From positions 17,351,628 through 17,415,627 of the forward strand of contig NC_051092.1 in assembly GCF_901709675.1 (NCBI RefSeq): 64,000 bases of DNA, given 5' to 3'. Made by a program: the position numbers and the translations under genes. Shown here piece after piece: positions 53,985 through 63,970 of this stretch. Under the pieces are notes generated by a model. The model saw only the letters and a program-made list of their open reading frames with translations. It had not been told where the DNA came from and did not search any database. Position 1 is the stretch's first letter; every line of letters begins with the position of its first letter. Source of the stretch: Syngnathus acus (Eukaryota > Chordata > Actinopteri > Syngnathiformes > Syngnathidae).

Positions 53985-56900
53985 ATGATTCAAGATGGCG
54001 GCGCGTGCATACGCAGCGACCTCTCTCTGTCCCGCTCGAACGGTGTTTTGTTCGTCAAATGAGTGTTTGACCGGCAGTTTTGTGCGTTCGTCTCGTCGTG
54101 CTGAGTTGTGCTACAAGTACGGCAGGAAGGTTCTGCTCGACATCGGCGAAAGCGAGTTTTGTCGAGTTCTGGACTTTGATGCGGGGACATTAAAGGAGCT
54201 CGGACTGCTACGTCCTGAAGCGTCGCCGGACTCGTCTGCTATTCCTCCCCCGGTTGGGAAGCGTCGAAAGCGGTGTGCGAGGAGGCTGAAGAGGGGCAAG
54301 CGTGGGGGCGTCCGGGCCAGGCTGGCGGCCAACCCAGCTCGCCCGGCCGTGCCTTCCATTCTTCTGGCGAATGTTCGATCGCTGGACAACAAAATGGATT
54401 ATATTCGCTTGCTGAGATCTACAATCCGGACGGTGCGTGACTGCTGTGTGCTCGTGTTCACTGAGACTTGGTTGACCGTCAACATTCCGGACTCGGCTGT
54501 ACGTCTGGAGCGGCTAGCGTGCTATCGGGCGGACCGGACCATTGTACGAGGGGGGAAATCTCGTGGAGGTGGAATATGCGTCTACATCCGTGACGAGTGG
54601 TGCCGGGACTCTGTGGTGGTATGCAGGCACTGCTCGCCACTGGCGGAGTTTGTGATCATTAAGTGCCGTCCTTTTTACCTGCCGAGGGAATTTACCGCGA
54701 TTCTGCTGGTCGCGGTTTACATCCCGCCTTCCAACATTGGAGGCGACAGGGTCGCGGCACCTAGTGAACTGTACCAGGCTGTCAGTGACCAACAGACAGC
54801 GCACCCTGACGGTTTCACCATCTTCGCTGGGGATTTTAATCATGCTAATCTGAAGTCTGTTTTTCCGAGGCTTCACCAGCATGTTGATTTTCCTACGCGT
54901 GGCGACAGCTTCCTGGACCTGGTCTACTCTTCGCATAAAGGAGCTTTCAAAGCCGCCCCCCTCCCCCATCTTGGACTTTCTGACCATATCACAGTTATGC
55001 TTTTGCCCGCATACAGACAAAAGGTGAGAACATCCAGACCCGTTCGCAAGCGGGTGCGGGTGTGGCCTGAGGGTGCCTCTGATGCGCTTCGGTACTGCTT
55101 TGGCTCTACCGACTGGGACGTGTTTAGGAGGGCGGCCACTTGCGACGGTCGGGCGGACATTGAGGAGTATACTGACTCTGTTTCCTCCTACATCGGGAAG
55201 TGCATTGATGATGTGACACACTCAATATCCGTCGTCACTCGGGCTAACCGGAAGCCGTGGCTGACAGGGGCTGTCTTCAGGCTGCTGCGGGCCAGGGACA
55301 AAGCCTTCCGGGAGGGGGATGAGGCTGGCTTGAGGACTGCGAGGGCCGACCTGTCCCGGGGCATCAAAGAAGCGAAGAGGGCGTTCTCGGGCAAAATTAC
55401 CGCCCACTTCAAGGACAGCAGGGACGCACGGCGCCTTTGGCAGGGCATTCAGACCATCACGGACTACAAGCCCGCGCCGCAGAGCTGTGATGGCGACGTC
55501 CGTCTGCTCAATGACCTCAACCGCTTCTTTGCTCGCTTCGACGCTCAGAACAGCACTTGCCCGCTGAAGGCCACTCCCCCTTCCCACGAGCTGCCCCTGT
55601 GCCTCTCTGCCGACAGCGTGAGGAGGACGCTTGCCGCTATCGACATCCGTAAGGCGGCGGGCCCGGACAACATCCCGGGTCGAGCGCTGAAGGACTGCGC
55701 TGGTGAGCTGACGGGTGTCTTCACGGACATCTTTAACACTTCCCTGCGGCAGGCCATCGTCCCGTCGTGTTTCAAAGCTGCCACCATCGTACCTGTGCCG
55801 AAGAAGCCTGCTCCGTCCTGCTTCAATGACTACCGCCCCGTGGCACTTACGCCCATCATCATGAAGTGCTTTGAGCGGCTTGTCTTGGAGCACATCCGGT
55901 CAGTTCTCCCCCCCACCATTGACCCCTTCCAGTTTGCGTACCGGGCCAAACGGTCCTCTGAGGATGCCATCTGCTCTGCCCTCCACTCGGCCCTCACCCA
56001 CCTGGAGGGGAAGGACTCGTATGTGAGGGTGCTGTTTGTGGACTTCAGTTCTGCCTTCAACACCATTGTGCCGCAGCGTCTCATCGGCAAACTTGACAAG
56101 CTGGGCCTCAGTACCTGCCTCTGCAACTGGCTACTGGACTTCCTCTGTCAGAGGCCACAGGTGGTACGTGTTGGCGACAAGATCTCCGCCAGCATCACGC
56201 TGAGCACAGGGGCCCCCCAAGGCTGCGTGCTCAGTCCGCTGCTCTTCACCCTCCTGACGCATGACTGCGCTGCCACCTGCAGCGGCAACCGCATAGTGAA
56301 GTTTGCTGACGACACGACTCTGGTGGGTCTCATCACCAAGGGAGACGAGACTCAATACAGGCTGGAGGTTGACCTTCTGACCGCGTGGTGCAGGGACAAC
56401 AACCTCCTGCTGAACGTCGACAAGACCAAGGAGATTGTTGTTGACTTCCGGAAGGGTCACGCCCAACACCTGCCGCTGACCATCGACGGTGCTGTGGTGG
56501 AGAGAGTGAGCAGCGCCAGGTTCCTGGGGGTGCACATCAGTGAGGATCTCTTCTGGTCCACCAACACCGCGTCGCTGGCGAAGAAGGCCCAGCGCCGCCT
56601 GTACTTCCTTCGGAAACTCAGGCGAGCGGGGGCTCCTCCGGCTGTCATGACTACTTTTTACCGCGGCACCATTGAGAGCGTCCTCTCCAGCTGTATTGCT
56701 GTCTGGGGTGGCAGCTGCACTGACCACGACTTGAAGGCCCTGCAGCGCATAGTGAAAACGGCTAGTAAGACTATTGGTGCTTCTCTCCCCTCCTTGAAGG
56801 ACATTTACACCTCCCATCTCACCCGCAAGGCGACCAAGATCGTGAGTGATGTGAGTCACCCCGCTCACTCTTTGTTTGAACTTCTGCCCTCTGGGAGGCG

Positions 56901-57254
56901 GTACAGGAGCCTGCGCTCCCGCACCACCAGACTTTCCAACAGCTTCGTACTCCAGGCTGTTAGGATCCTGAACTCGCTCCCCCTTTCAGCGTAGCGTCCT
57001 GTTCTTGCTGTATGCGCACTGGCTCGGTTTTGCCCCTCTTATTTAATGGGTTATTGGTCTGTTATTTATTCATCGCTCATTTTATTTTATTTATTATTAT
57101 TATTTATGGTTTGTGCCTTCTTGTTTTTGTTTTGTGTCGCCTACTTGTATGTCTCGTCACCGTGGGATGGAGGAAACGGAATTTCGGTTTCTTTGTGTGT
57201 CTTGACATATGAAGGGATTGACAATAAAGCTGACTTTGACTTTGATTTTGACTT
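53985..57254 (+). mobile_element. Complete CR1/L2/Rex-like LINE
   Basis: Begins near GATTCAAGATGGCGGCGCG and ends with AATAAAGCTGACTTTGACTT and further TTTGACT units, the tail of this LINE group. It holds one intact 999-codon frame and a 260-bp 3' UTR. It lies in the 3' part of the plus-strand ERV. I could not define a clean target duplication. Confidence 0.93.
53995..56994 (+). CDS. LINE endonuclease-reverse transcriptase, intact (999 aa)
   Basis: Copies LINE RNA into a nicked target. The basic N-terminal region (about 85-115) is followed by an AP endonuclease at about 120-345: NVRSLDNKMD (near 125), VFTETWL, GGGICVYIRD, YIPPSN, AGDFNHANL and LSDHITVML (near 328). RT spans about 530-860: [54 protein letters not shown] (near 683), GAPQGCVLSPLLFTL and FADDTTLVG (catalytic, near 770). 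The thumb and C terminus follow (FLGVHISEDL, LLPSGRRYRSL). No stop or frameshift was found, unlike every other LINE here. Start chosen at the ATG in CAAGATGGCGGC, also the first base region of the relative at 44760. Confidence 0.95.
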   Translation: MAARAYAATSLCPARTVFCSSNECLTGSFVRSSRRAELCYKYGRKVLLDIGESEFCRVLDFDAGTLKELGLLRPEASPDSSAIPPPVGKRRKRCARRLKRGKRGGVRARLAANPARPAVPSILLANVRSLDNKMDYIRLLRSTIRTVRDCCVLVFTETWLTVNIPDSAVRLERLACYRADRTIVRGGKSRGGGICVYIRDEWCRDSVVVCRHCSPLAEFVIIKCRPFYLPREFTAILLVAVYIPPSNIGGDRVAAPSELYQAVSDQQTAHPDGFTIFAGDFNHANLKSVFPRLHQHVDFPTRGDSFLDLVYSSHKGAFKAAPLPHLGLSDHITVMLLPAYRQKVRTSRPVRKRVRVWPEGASDALRYCFGSTDWDVFRRAATCDGRADIEEYTDSVSSYIGKCIDDVTHSISVVTRANRKPWLTGAVFRLLRARDKAFREGDEAGLRTARADLSRGIKEAKRAFSGKITAHFKDSRDARRLWQGIQTITDYKPAPQSCDGDVRLLNDLNRFFARFDAQNSTCPLKATPPSHELPLCLSADSVRRTLAAIDIRKAAGPDNIPGRALKDCAGELTGVFTDIFNTSLRQAIVPSCFKAATIVPVPKKPAPSCFNDYRPVALTPIIMKCFERLVLEHIRSVLPPTIDPFQFAYRAKRSSEDAICSALHSALTHLEGKDSYVRVLFVDFSSAFNTIVPQRLIGKLDKLGLSTCLCNWLLDFLCQRPQVVRVGDKISASITLSTGAPQGCVLSPLLFTLLTHDCAATCSGNRIVKFADDTTLVGLITKGDETQYRLEVDLLTAWCRDNNLLLNVDKTKEIVVDFRKGHAQHLPLTIDGAVVERVSSARFLGVHISEDLFWSTNTASLAKKAQRRLYFLRKLRRAGAPPAVMTTFYRGTIESVLSSCIAVWGGSCTDHDLKALQRIVKTASKTIGASLPSLKDIYTSHLTRKATKIVSDVSHPAHSLFELLPSGRRYRSLRSRTTRLSNSFVLQAVRILNSLPLSA

Positions 57255-57822
57255 ACCTTGTCACATTAACATTAGGACAATGCAGTTTGACTGTTTAGCG
57301 GTCGGTGGACATGTCATTTCTTTTCCTTACTGTTTTGTGAGCTCATACTGTTTTGTGGATTGTGATGACGCCAGGTGGAGCGAATCACCGAGGATGTTAA
57401 AAAGGGCCTCCCTCTTTTTCCATGTCATTAGACTGGCAGGGTTTTTTCTCGAGGGAGGGCCGGCAACTTTTGGAGGTTTCTAACGGGCCACGCCAAATTC
57501 ATTACTTCACAAATTATCGACGTTGTTGAGGTATTACCTAAGGGGGGTGGTTATCGTCATTTGGATATTGTGGACTTCAATGTTCTTTATTTGTGGTTCC
57601 TGAGAGGCCTCAGATTGCTGTCAGGGAGCAATTGGATACCAAAGTAGTTTGAGCTTTCCTAGTTAAAATAACCTTAAGTAGCATGCGTCGAGCGTGATTT
57701 AGGCTGTGCAGGTATAGGCCAAATTGTAGACGTGACCAGAAAATTTGGTTGGGGGAAGATTTTTGGATGTTTACCGATGTCATCTCTTGTTAGACCGTTT
57801 TCGGGACATTTATAAAGTCCCG
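57255..57822 (+). other. 3' internal end of the plus-strand ERV
   Basis: No env motif is identifiable. The plus frame 57046-57483 mixes LINE tail and ERV sequence and is not meaningful. Confidence 0.4.
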
Positions 57823-57832
57823 AAGGGGGGAA
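57823..57832 (+). other. Polypurine tract of the plus-strand ERV
   Basis: GAAGGGGGGAA directly before the LTR start TGTAGTG; marks 57833-58331 as a 3' LTR. Confidence 0.8.
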
Positions 57833-58331
57833 TGTAGTGAAACTTGGATTCTATGCCTCTTTGTATGTTGCCTTTAGGTGATAAACTAGCAGCAGTGAGA
57901 CTACTATAAGCTATTTTTGCGGTACAGAGAAGCTCTAGTTTCAGTAATGTGTAGGTACTAAGAATATGGAAGGGCCATTCGTCCGTGACCAGGAAGACCC
58001 TTGTCCATGCCCTTTTAGGGGCATCGGAAGTAACCAGTAGAGTGAGACTCGAACCGCAGCTGTTGTCTTCCGAGGTACAAATGATGTGGGGACACAAGAA
58101 GAACAGAGAGAACAGGGAGGGAGAGAGAGAAGAGAAGGAAAAAGGGGGGGCTGCTAACATCTTTGCTTTTGGGGCCACTCGAACTTTTGGAGAGACATCA
58201 CTCTGACATCGGTTGAATAAAATCTTTTCCCAATCAGCTGTGTGTCACTGGGGTGCTTCCTTCTCTGGGCCAGCCATCGTCCACCGAGTGTTTTTTGGAG
58301 ACCAGCAAAGCAACAAAGACCATTCACCACA
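57833..58331 (+). mobile_element. 3' LTR of the plus-strand ERV
   Basis: 499 bp, TGTAGTGAAA...TTCACCACA, about 8 mismatches to the 5' LTR by my count (1-2 percent). AATAAA is at 58216-58221. It keeps the empty TA site (58031-58032) that is filled by a pogo element in the 5' LTR. Followed by AAAGA. Confidence 0.95.
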
Positions 58332-58433
58332 AAAGAAAATTACTTTATAATAAAAACAATTGAATTTGTTTTTCCCCTTTTCATGATGGCAGGGGAGGCG
58401 TGCCTCCTCTGACCGCACGTCCCTGGTACATAG

Positions 58434-58768
58434 GTTGTAGCAGTGTATTGTTAATATTAAATTGCGATATAACCGAAAGTAAATCTAATTTCGAGGGCAC
58501 TTCCTGTTTCCAGTAAAGAATCGGGAGCGTGACGTACTGCTGCAGCGCGATTTGAAACAATCAGGAGTGATGTGCATTCCAATTTAAGACTTAAAATTTA
58601 AGTGAACTGAATCTTTAGGAATCAGTTCACTCAAAAGAATCATTTGCCACCCTCCCCACACACTTATACGTTGTTGAATGGGAAAGGCAAGGCAACGGTC
58701 ACTCGCTCGGTCGTGAAAGTGAAGTTGCGTCACTGACTCGTTCGTGAACGGGAAGTTGCGTCCTGACT
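58434..58768. other. Host-side sequence right of the big hAT
   Basis: Contains the hairpin region shared with 25930-25998 (58570-58640) and two GAAGTTGCGTC units. GCACTTCCTGTTTCC followed by GCGTGACGTAC (58498-58535) looks promoter-like (ETS and CRE motifs), but no transcript is attached. Confidence 0.35.
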
Positions 58769-58899
58769 GTTTTTTTTTTAAATTAGTTTTATTTATTCCC
58801 CAGTCACACCAACACACCGTCATGTGCGAGAATCGAAGTGAGCGTACCTGCATACAAGACAGGCGAGTGTACCATTACGCCATCAGCGACATCTGTCCC
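58769..58899 (-). mobile_element. tRNA-derived SINE, 131 bp
   Basis: On the minus strand a tRNA-like head with A box TGGCGTAATGG and B box ACTTCGATTCT (pol III promoter) is followed by a short body and an A-rich tail. It is flanked by the exact duplication CCTGACT (58762-58768 and 58900-58906). The flanks join into one GAAGTTGCGTC repeat if it is removed. Confidence 0.75.
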
Positions 58900-58906
58900 C
58901 CTGACT

Positions 58907-59584
58907 CATACTTGAACGGGAAGTTGCGTCACTGAATCCGACGTGAACGGAAATAACGTGGCAGTATATTCGGTAAAGTCCCTCCTCCATCTAACGCTCG
59001 CTGCTGATTGGTCGTTCGTGAAGATTCACGAGTGAGTGACAGACATCATTGCTGTTTGTTTGTGTGAGCTCAAATTACCTGAGACAAGATGATGCAATTT
59101 TTTTGTATAATCGCGTGTCAAGAATGTGTATTTGACTACATGCTGTTTATATAGGTTTACTTGCTGTTTATATAGGTTTATGCACAATGCACACACATAT
59201 AAACAATAATAAAATACAGAAATAAATAAAAAGATACTGAAACAAAGACATTTGGCCATTAGGTGACCTCATTACACAATATGCCTACATTTGTTATTTG
59301 GGGGGACAACAACACATATAACACATAACGTATAACACATATACATATTGTCATATAAATCAGTTAAACAAATGTTTGATTTTTCTGTTTTCATGCGCAA
59401 AAATAAAAACAAGGAATAAAACACTCAAACTCCAGACAAATTTTAAAATAAAAGTTTATAAAACTAATAATGAAACTACATTTCAAACCAGCAATCTAAT
59501 GTGAAATTGCAGTAGATAGATTCTCTAAATCGGCACTGGCAAGACTGTCTACCCCACAGGCTCTACACATTCTAGTAACTTATT
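58907..59584. other. Non-coding flank
   Basis: AT-rich; includes two copies of TTTATATAGGTTTA near 59146 and 59166. No gene seen. Confidence 0.4.
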
Positions 59585-59587
59585 GCA

Positions 59588-59637
59588 ATGTCTATATACG
59601 TATGTCTCTCTCTGTGTGTGTATATATAGATATATAT
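59588..59637. repeat. Mixed (TA)/(TC)/(TG) microsatellite
   Basis: TCTCTCTCTGTGTGTGTATATATA and similar; target site of the following hAT. Confidence 0.85.
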
Positions 59638-60396
59638 TAGGGGTGTAAATCGCGGGTTTTGTCACGATACGATATCATATCGATACAAAGAACCACGATA
59701 CGATATTTGCCGATATCTTAAAGCCTGCTGTGATTCATTCACGATACATCACGATTTAGTGCTCCACGATCGATTTTTTTTTTTTTAAATAAAAATTATA
59801 GAACAATATCCTGATTTATAACAATTCATACGCAAAATCAACAAGGTACTGCAAACTCTTTATTTAGGAAATTACAAGAGTATTGTAGTATACAAAGTGC
59901 TTATTTTAACACTGAACTTTATCAAATTCCTATATTTTTTCTCATATAAGTAAAGAAAAATGAATATTCTTTCTTTTTTTGTAATACCATTAACTTTAAA
60001 GTGCATTACTGAACTATTTATTTACAATAATTTTAATTGTCCGTTGAGCCATCTTTTCTTTGGAATCCAAAGTGCTTCCAAACGAATGACTTGAAGCCCA
60101 AAGGGGAGCGAATTTCCTTGTCTTCTTGGACACTAGCCATAGCACCAGCCTAGGAGCCGCGTAGTTGTCGGCTCCCCTTTCACGTGCCTGCTCTGCTCAC
60201 AACACAACACGCCGCGTACTGCTCCCGGAAAGAGGAAGCAAGCAACAATGAACTGGATTTCAAAATAAAGTCGCGTCTAATGTCCGAGGTCAAACACGGC
60301 GATATAAATCGATGTTTACGTTTAGCATCGATGCCAATAAATCGTAGAGCATTATATCGATTAATCGATGTGTATCGATGAATCGTTACACCCCTA
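59638..60396. mobile_element. hAT MITE (TAGGGGTGTAAATCG)
   Basis: TAGGGGTGTAAATCGCGGG at the left and GAATCGTTACACCCCTA at the right, with ATATATAT on each side (low-information duplication in a microsatellite). Repeated CGATAC and ATCGAT motifs lie near both ends. No transposase. Confidence 0.8.
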
Positions 60397-60407
60397 ATAT
60401 ATATCTA

Positions 60408-60937
60408 TGTGGAGCCTCGGTTTTCAACCACAAGCCGTTCCAGAAGGCTGATCGAGAAGTGAATCGTTCGAATTCCGAATCATGTTTTCCCATTACAAAT
60501 AATGGAAAAAAAACGCGCTGGTCGCATTATTGTGACAGAACGGTCGCTAAAATTTAGAAAATATTTTTAAAGTCCTGATGTGCTTTCCAAAATGTAAGTG
60601 GACCTCAGTGCGCAGGGAGCTTAATTTGTTCCGATCGCGCAACCGCAGCGCGCCGGGCGCTCACTGTCGCATTGCTTTAGGAGCGTCTTTGTGTTTTAGG
60701 ATGGCTTTACTGCTCCCACTTGCTTCCTTTGGAGGCATGATTAGAGCTTATGCAATTCTCAGAGTAACGAGAATGTAATAACGAACGGAGTCAGTTGGCA
60801 TGCGGGTCCTTTCGGCTCATCTCGCGGGGTTCGACAACCGAATTTCGTCCAACATCCGAAGCAAAAAAACCTCGAATTTTTTGTTCGACTACCGATTTGT
60901 TCGAGAACCGGGACGTTCGAAAACCGAGGCTCCACTG
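60408..60937. mobile_element. TIR element (GGAGCCTCGGTTTTC)
   Basis: Left TGGAGCCTCGGTTTTCAACC, right TCGAAAACCGAGGCTCCACTG, followed by TA. Tc1/mariner-type ends are likely. The interior matches the rearranged copy at 14420-15062 in reverse orientation. Confidence 0.75.
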
Positions 60938-61003
60938 TATATATCTATGTATATCTGTATATATCTGTATAGATATCTGTATGTGTGTATATATATATAT
61001 ATA
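60938..61003. repeat. (TATATCTG)n / (TA)n microsatellite
   Basis: TATATCTGTATATATCTGTA units ending in (TA)n, into which the next Tc1 element inserted. Confidence 0.9.
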
Positions 61004-62628
61004 CAGTGCCTTGCGAAAGTATTCGGCCCCCTTGAACCTTTCAACATTTCGCGACATTTCAGGCTTCAAACATAAAAATATAAAAGTTAAATTTTTTGTC
61101 AAGAATCAACAACAAGTGGGACACAATCGTGAAGTGGAACAAAATTTATTGGATAATTTAAACTTTTTTAACAAATAAAAAACTGAAAAGTGGGGCGTGC
61201 AATATTATTATTAATATACTTGCGCTAATACTTTGTAGCGCCACCTTTTGCTGCAATTACAGCTGCAAGTCGCTTGGGGTATGTCTCTATCAGTTTTGCA
61301 CATCGAGAGACTGGAATTCTTGCCCATTCTTTCTTGCAAAACAGCTCGAGCTCAGTGAGGTTGGATGGAGAGCGTTTGTGAACAGCAGTCTTCAGCTCTT
61401 TCCACAGATTCTCGATTGGATTCAGGTCTGGACTTTGACTTGGCCATTCTAACACCTGGATACGTCTATTTGTGAACCATTCCATTGTAGATTTGGCTTT
61501 ATGTTTTGGATCATTGTCCTGTTGGAAGATAAATCTCCGTCCCAGTCTCAGGTCTTTTGCAGACTCCAACAGGTTTTCTTCCAGAATGGTCCTGTATTTG
61601 GCTCCATCCATCTTCCCATCAATTTTAGCCATCTTCCCTGTCCCTGCTGAAGAAAAGCAGGCCCAAACCATGATGCTGCCACCACCATGTTTGACAGTGG
61701 GGATGGTGTGTTCAGGGTGATGAGCTGTGTTGCTTTTACGCCAAACATCGTTTTGCATTGTGGCCAAAAAGTTCGATTTTGGTTTCATCTGACCAGAGCA
61801 CCTTCTTCCACATGTTTGGTGTGTCTCCCAGGTGGCTTGTGGCAAACTTTAAACGAGACTTTTTATGGATATCTTTGAGAAATGGCTTTCTTCTTGCCAC
61901 TTCCATAAAGGCCAGATTTGTGCAGTGCACGACTGATTGTTGTCCTATGGACAGACTCTCCCACCTCAGCTGTAGTTATCTGCAGTTCATCCAGAGTGAT
62001 CATGGGCCTCTTGGCTGCATCTCTGATCAGTCTTCTCCTTGTTTGAGATGAAAGTTTGGAGGGACGGCCGGGTCTTGGTAGATTTGCAGTGGTCTGATAC
62101 TCCTTCCATTTCAATATAATTGCTTGCACAGTGCTCCTTGAGATGTTTAAAGCTTGGGAAATCTTTTTGTATCCAAATCCGGCTTTAAACTTCTCCACCA
62201 CAGTATCTCGGACCTGCCTGGTGTGTTCCTTTGTCTTCATGGTTCTCTCTGCGCTTTAAACAGAACCCTGAGGCTATCAAAGAGCAGGTGCATTTATACG
62301 GAGACTTGATTACACACAGGTGCATTCTATTTATCATCATCAGTCATTTAGGACAACATTGGATCATTCAAAGATCCTCACTGAACTTCTGGAGTGAGTT
62401 TGCTGCACTGAAAGTAAAGGGGCCGAATAATATTGCACGCCCCACTTTTCAGTTTTTTATTTGTTAAAAAAGTTTAAATTATCCAATAAATTTCGTTCCA
62501 CTTCACGATTGTGTCCCACTTGTTGATTCTTGACAAAAAATTAAAATTTTATATCTTTATGTTTGAAGCCTGAAATGTGGCGAAATGTTGAAAGGTTCAA
62601 GGGGGCCGAATACTTTCGCAAGGCACTG
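61004..62628 (-). mobile_element. Tc1-like transposon, copy 2
   Basis: Same termini as copy 1, TA at 61002-61003 and 62629-62630, reverse orientation. A small deletion or repeat change near 61207 (ATTATTATTAATATAC) replaces the inner arm motif ATTCGGCCCC. Highly similar to 9800-11423. Confidence 0.95.
61225..62240 (-). pseudogene. Tc1-like transposase, frameshifted
   Basis: Same protein as at 10188, starting MKTKEHTRQVRDTVVEKF at 62240. A 2-bp loss near 61900 (where copy 1 reads LYGRVARRK) ends the first frame at 61863, and another frameshift near 61740 follows KVLWSDETKIELFG. From there the frame is open to 61225, with QQDNDPKHKAK and PDLNPIENLWKEL and the full C terminus (RLAAVIAAKGGATKY). 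All three catalytic acids are kept. Defects differ from copy 1. Confidence 0.93.
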
Positions 62629-62699
62629 TATGTATATATGATGTGCGTGTGTGAGAGAGAGGATATACCTCAGTATCCAGAAAAATAGCTGTCTCTGAT

Positions 62700-62996
62700 T
62701 GACTCTGAGACTCTAAGAGTGGTGTGAGTTCATCAGAGCAACAGCCTGGGGGAAGAAGCTGTCTCCGTGTCTGCTGGTTTTGGTGTACCGAGCTCTATAA
62801 CGCCGTCCGGAGGGGAGTAGTTCAAACAGACTGCAACCTGGGTGAGAAGGGTCTGTAGAGATGTTCGTTGCACGTTTCCTGGTCCTGGACAGGTACAAGT
62901 CTTGGATAGATGGGAGGTTGATTCCAATGATCTTTTCTGCAGTCCTGATTGTCCGTTGCAGTCTGTGCTTGTCTTGTTTGGAGGCTGATCCAAATT
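62700..62996 (-). mobile_element. 3' coding end of a CR1/L2/Rex-like LINE
   Basis: 5'-truncated; reads FGSASKQDKHRLQRTIRTAE to the stop at 62713 but lacks the usual 3' UTR tail, so it is broken at both ends. Same subfamily as 32589 and 45099. It lies downstream of peptide deformylase in the gene's own direction. Confidence 0.9.
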
Positions 62997-63157
62997 TGGC
63001 AGGCCGTAACCCCCCCAACCCTTGCTCTAACCGCCTTAATTTTGAGATTCGGTGTTGAACCATGACTATCAACAATTACACCAAGTTGCATTAAAATCAA
63101 AATAAGCTTTTCGCACGGAATAACCCTCAAACACTTGGTGGCTCGATCAGGTCTCTT
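62997..63157 (-). other. 3' flank/UTR of peptide deformylase
   Basis: About 160 bp between stop codon and LINE fragment. No AATAAA is seen on the minus strand before the LINE, so the poly(A) site may lie in or beyond the LINE. Confidence 0.5.
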
Positions 63158-63970
63158 CTATTGATTGTATGTCTGCCAGTTGACATTGATGAAAGTTTTG
63201 CTATCCATGTGATCAATGTAAAGCACTCCATCCAAGTGGTCCATTTCATGCTGGAGGATTCGAGCAGGCCAACCGCTGACCTGCCAAGTTGTATCTTCTC
63301 CTTTCTCATTCAGACCTAGTGGTAAATAAACACAAGAATCTGTTTTCTCAGTTTTTGCATTTTAGATTGACAACATACAGATCTAAAATAGAGTACCTGA
63401 TACTTCCACAGACAGATAACGTGGAACAGTGGCAGAAAAGCCACAAATGCTCTCACAGGCTTCTTGAAAGAGCACTATATGCCAATCCAGTACCCTCATT
63501 TGGGGGTTGACAAATATTCTCAATGGCTGGACAGAGAGTCCACGAACTTTTCTTGACACTGGCGAACTGTCATCCAACAACTTCTGAGAGTACTCCAAGG
63601 CAAGGATTCTAAGTGGCACACCGATCTGAGGAGCGCTAATTCCAACACACTCAAATTTACGCATAACTTTGACCATTGTATTTATTACCTTCTGGACCTC
63701 AGGTCCTTTAATAGCTGCAGGGTCAATTGTTACAGCTTTTGATCGTAACACTGGGTCCCCTATCTGACATACATGGTTGTATGGTGGACTGGGAGGGGAT
63801 TTAATCTTGTGTTTAATATACTGGAAGTAGGACCGCACCTTAATGTCAGTGGAGTAAGAGTTTAAAACAGGTGCACGTGACTTTGGTAAAATTTGTGGAA
63901 AATGAGAGAAAAGAACTGCATGTCTTAAACCCATGAAGTACAGCTGAAGCTTTGTAGAACATCGAGCCAT
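63158..63970 (-). CDS. pdf: Peptide deformylase, mitochondrial
   Basis: Removes the formyl group from N-terminal fMet of proteins made in mitochondria. Two exons on the minus strand: 63970-63397 and 63315-63158, joined across an 81-bp GT-AG intron (63396-63316), giving 243 residues, the length of the human enzyme. The N-terminal ~35 residues ([15 protein letters not shown]...) are basic-hydrophobic, fitting a mitochondrial presequence. Motif I is GISAPQIG (110-117), motif II EACES (170-174, Cys172 metal ligand), and motif III HEMDH (214-218, with catalytic Glu215). Motif II has Ala where the family has Gly (EGC). Exon 2 reads [16 protein letters not shown] and ends [10 protein letters not shown]. 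The frame at 63383-63396 is intron. Only 30 bp upstream lie in the window. Confidence 0.96.

Larger units (their letters stand above)
37008..58425. mobile_element. hAT element stretched to 21 kb by nested insertions
   Basis: Left end CAGTGACGTGCGGTGAGG at 37008, right end CTCTGACCGCACGTCCCTG at 58425, flanked by the exact 8-bp duplication GTACATAG (37000-37007; 58426-58433). Only about 930 bp are its own. Near 37076-37111 it carries AAAAAAGGTTGGGGAACGCTG, a piece like another hAT end. The rest is the provirus at 37845-58331. The outermost duplication proves that both ends belong to one insertion. Confidence 0.88.

Noticed and set aside
55222-56868. Minus frames of 223-245 codons opposite the LINE
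   Set aside because: Shadow frames of the GC-rich LINE coding sequence; all known motifs are on the plus strand.
58801-58895. Functional tRNA gene
   Set aside because: Boxes are present, but no proper cloverleaf could be made by eye, and the A-rich tail and duplication mark it as a SINE.
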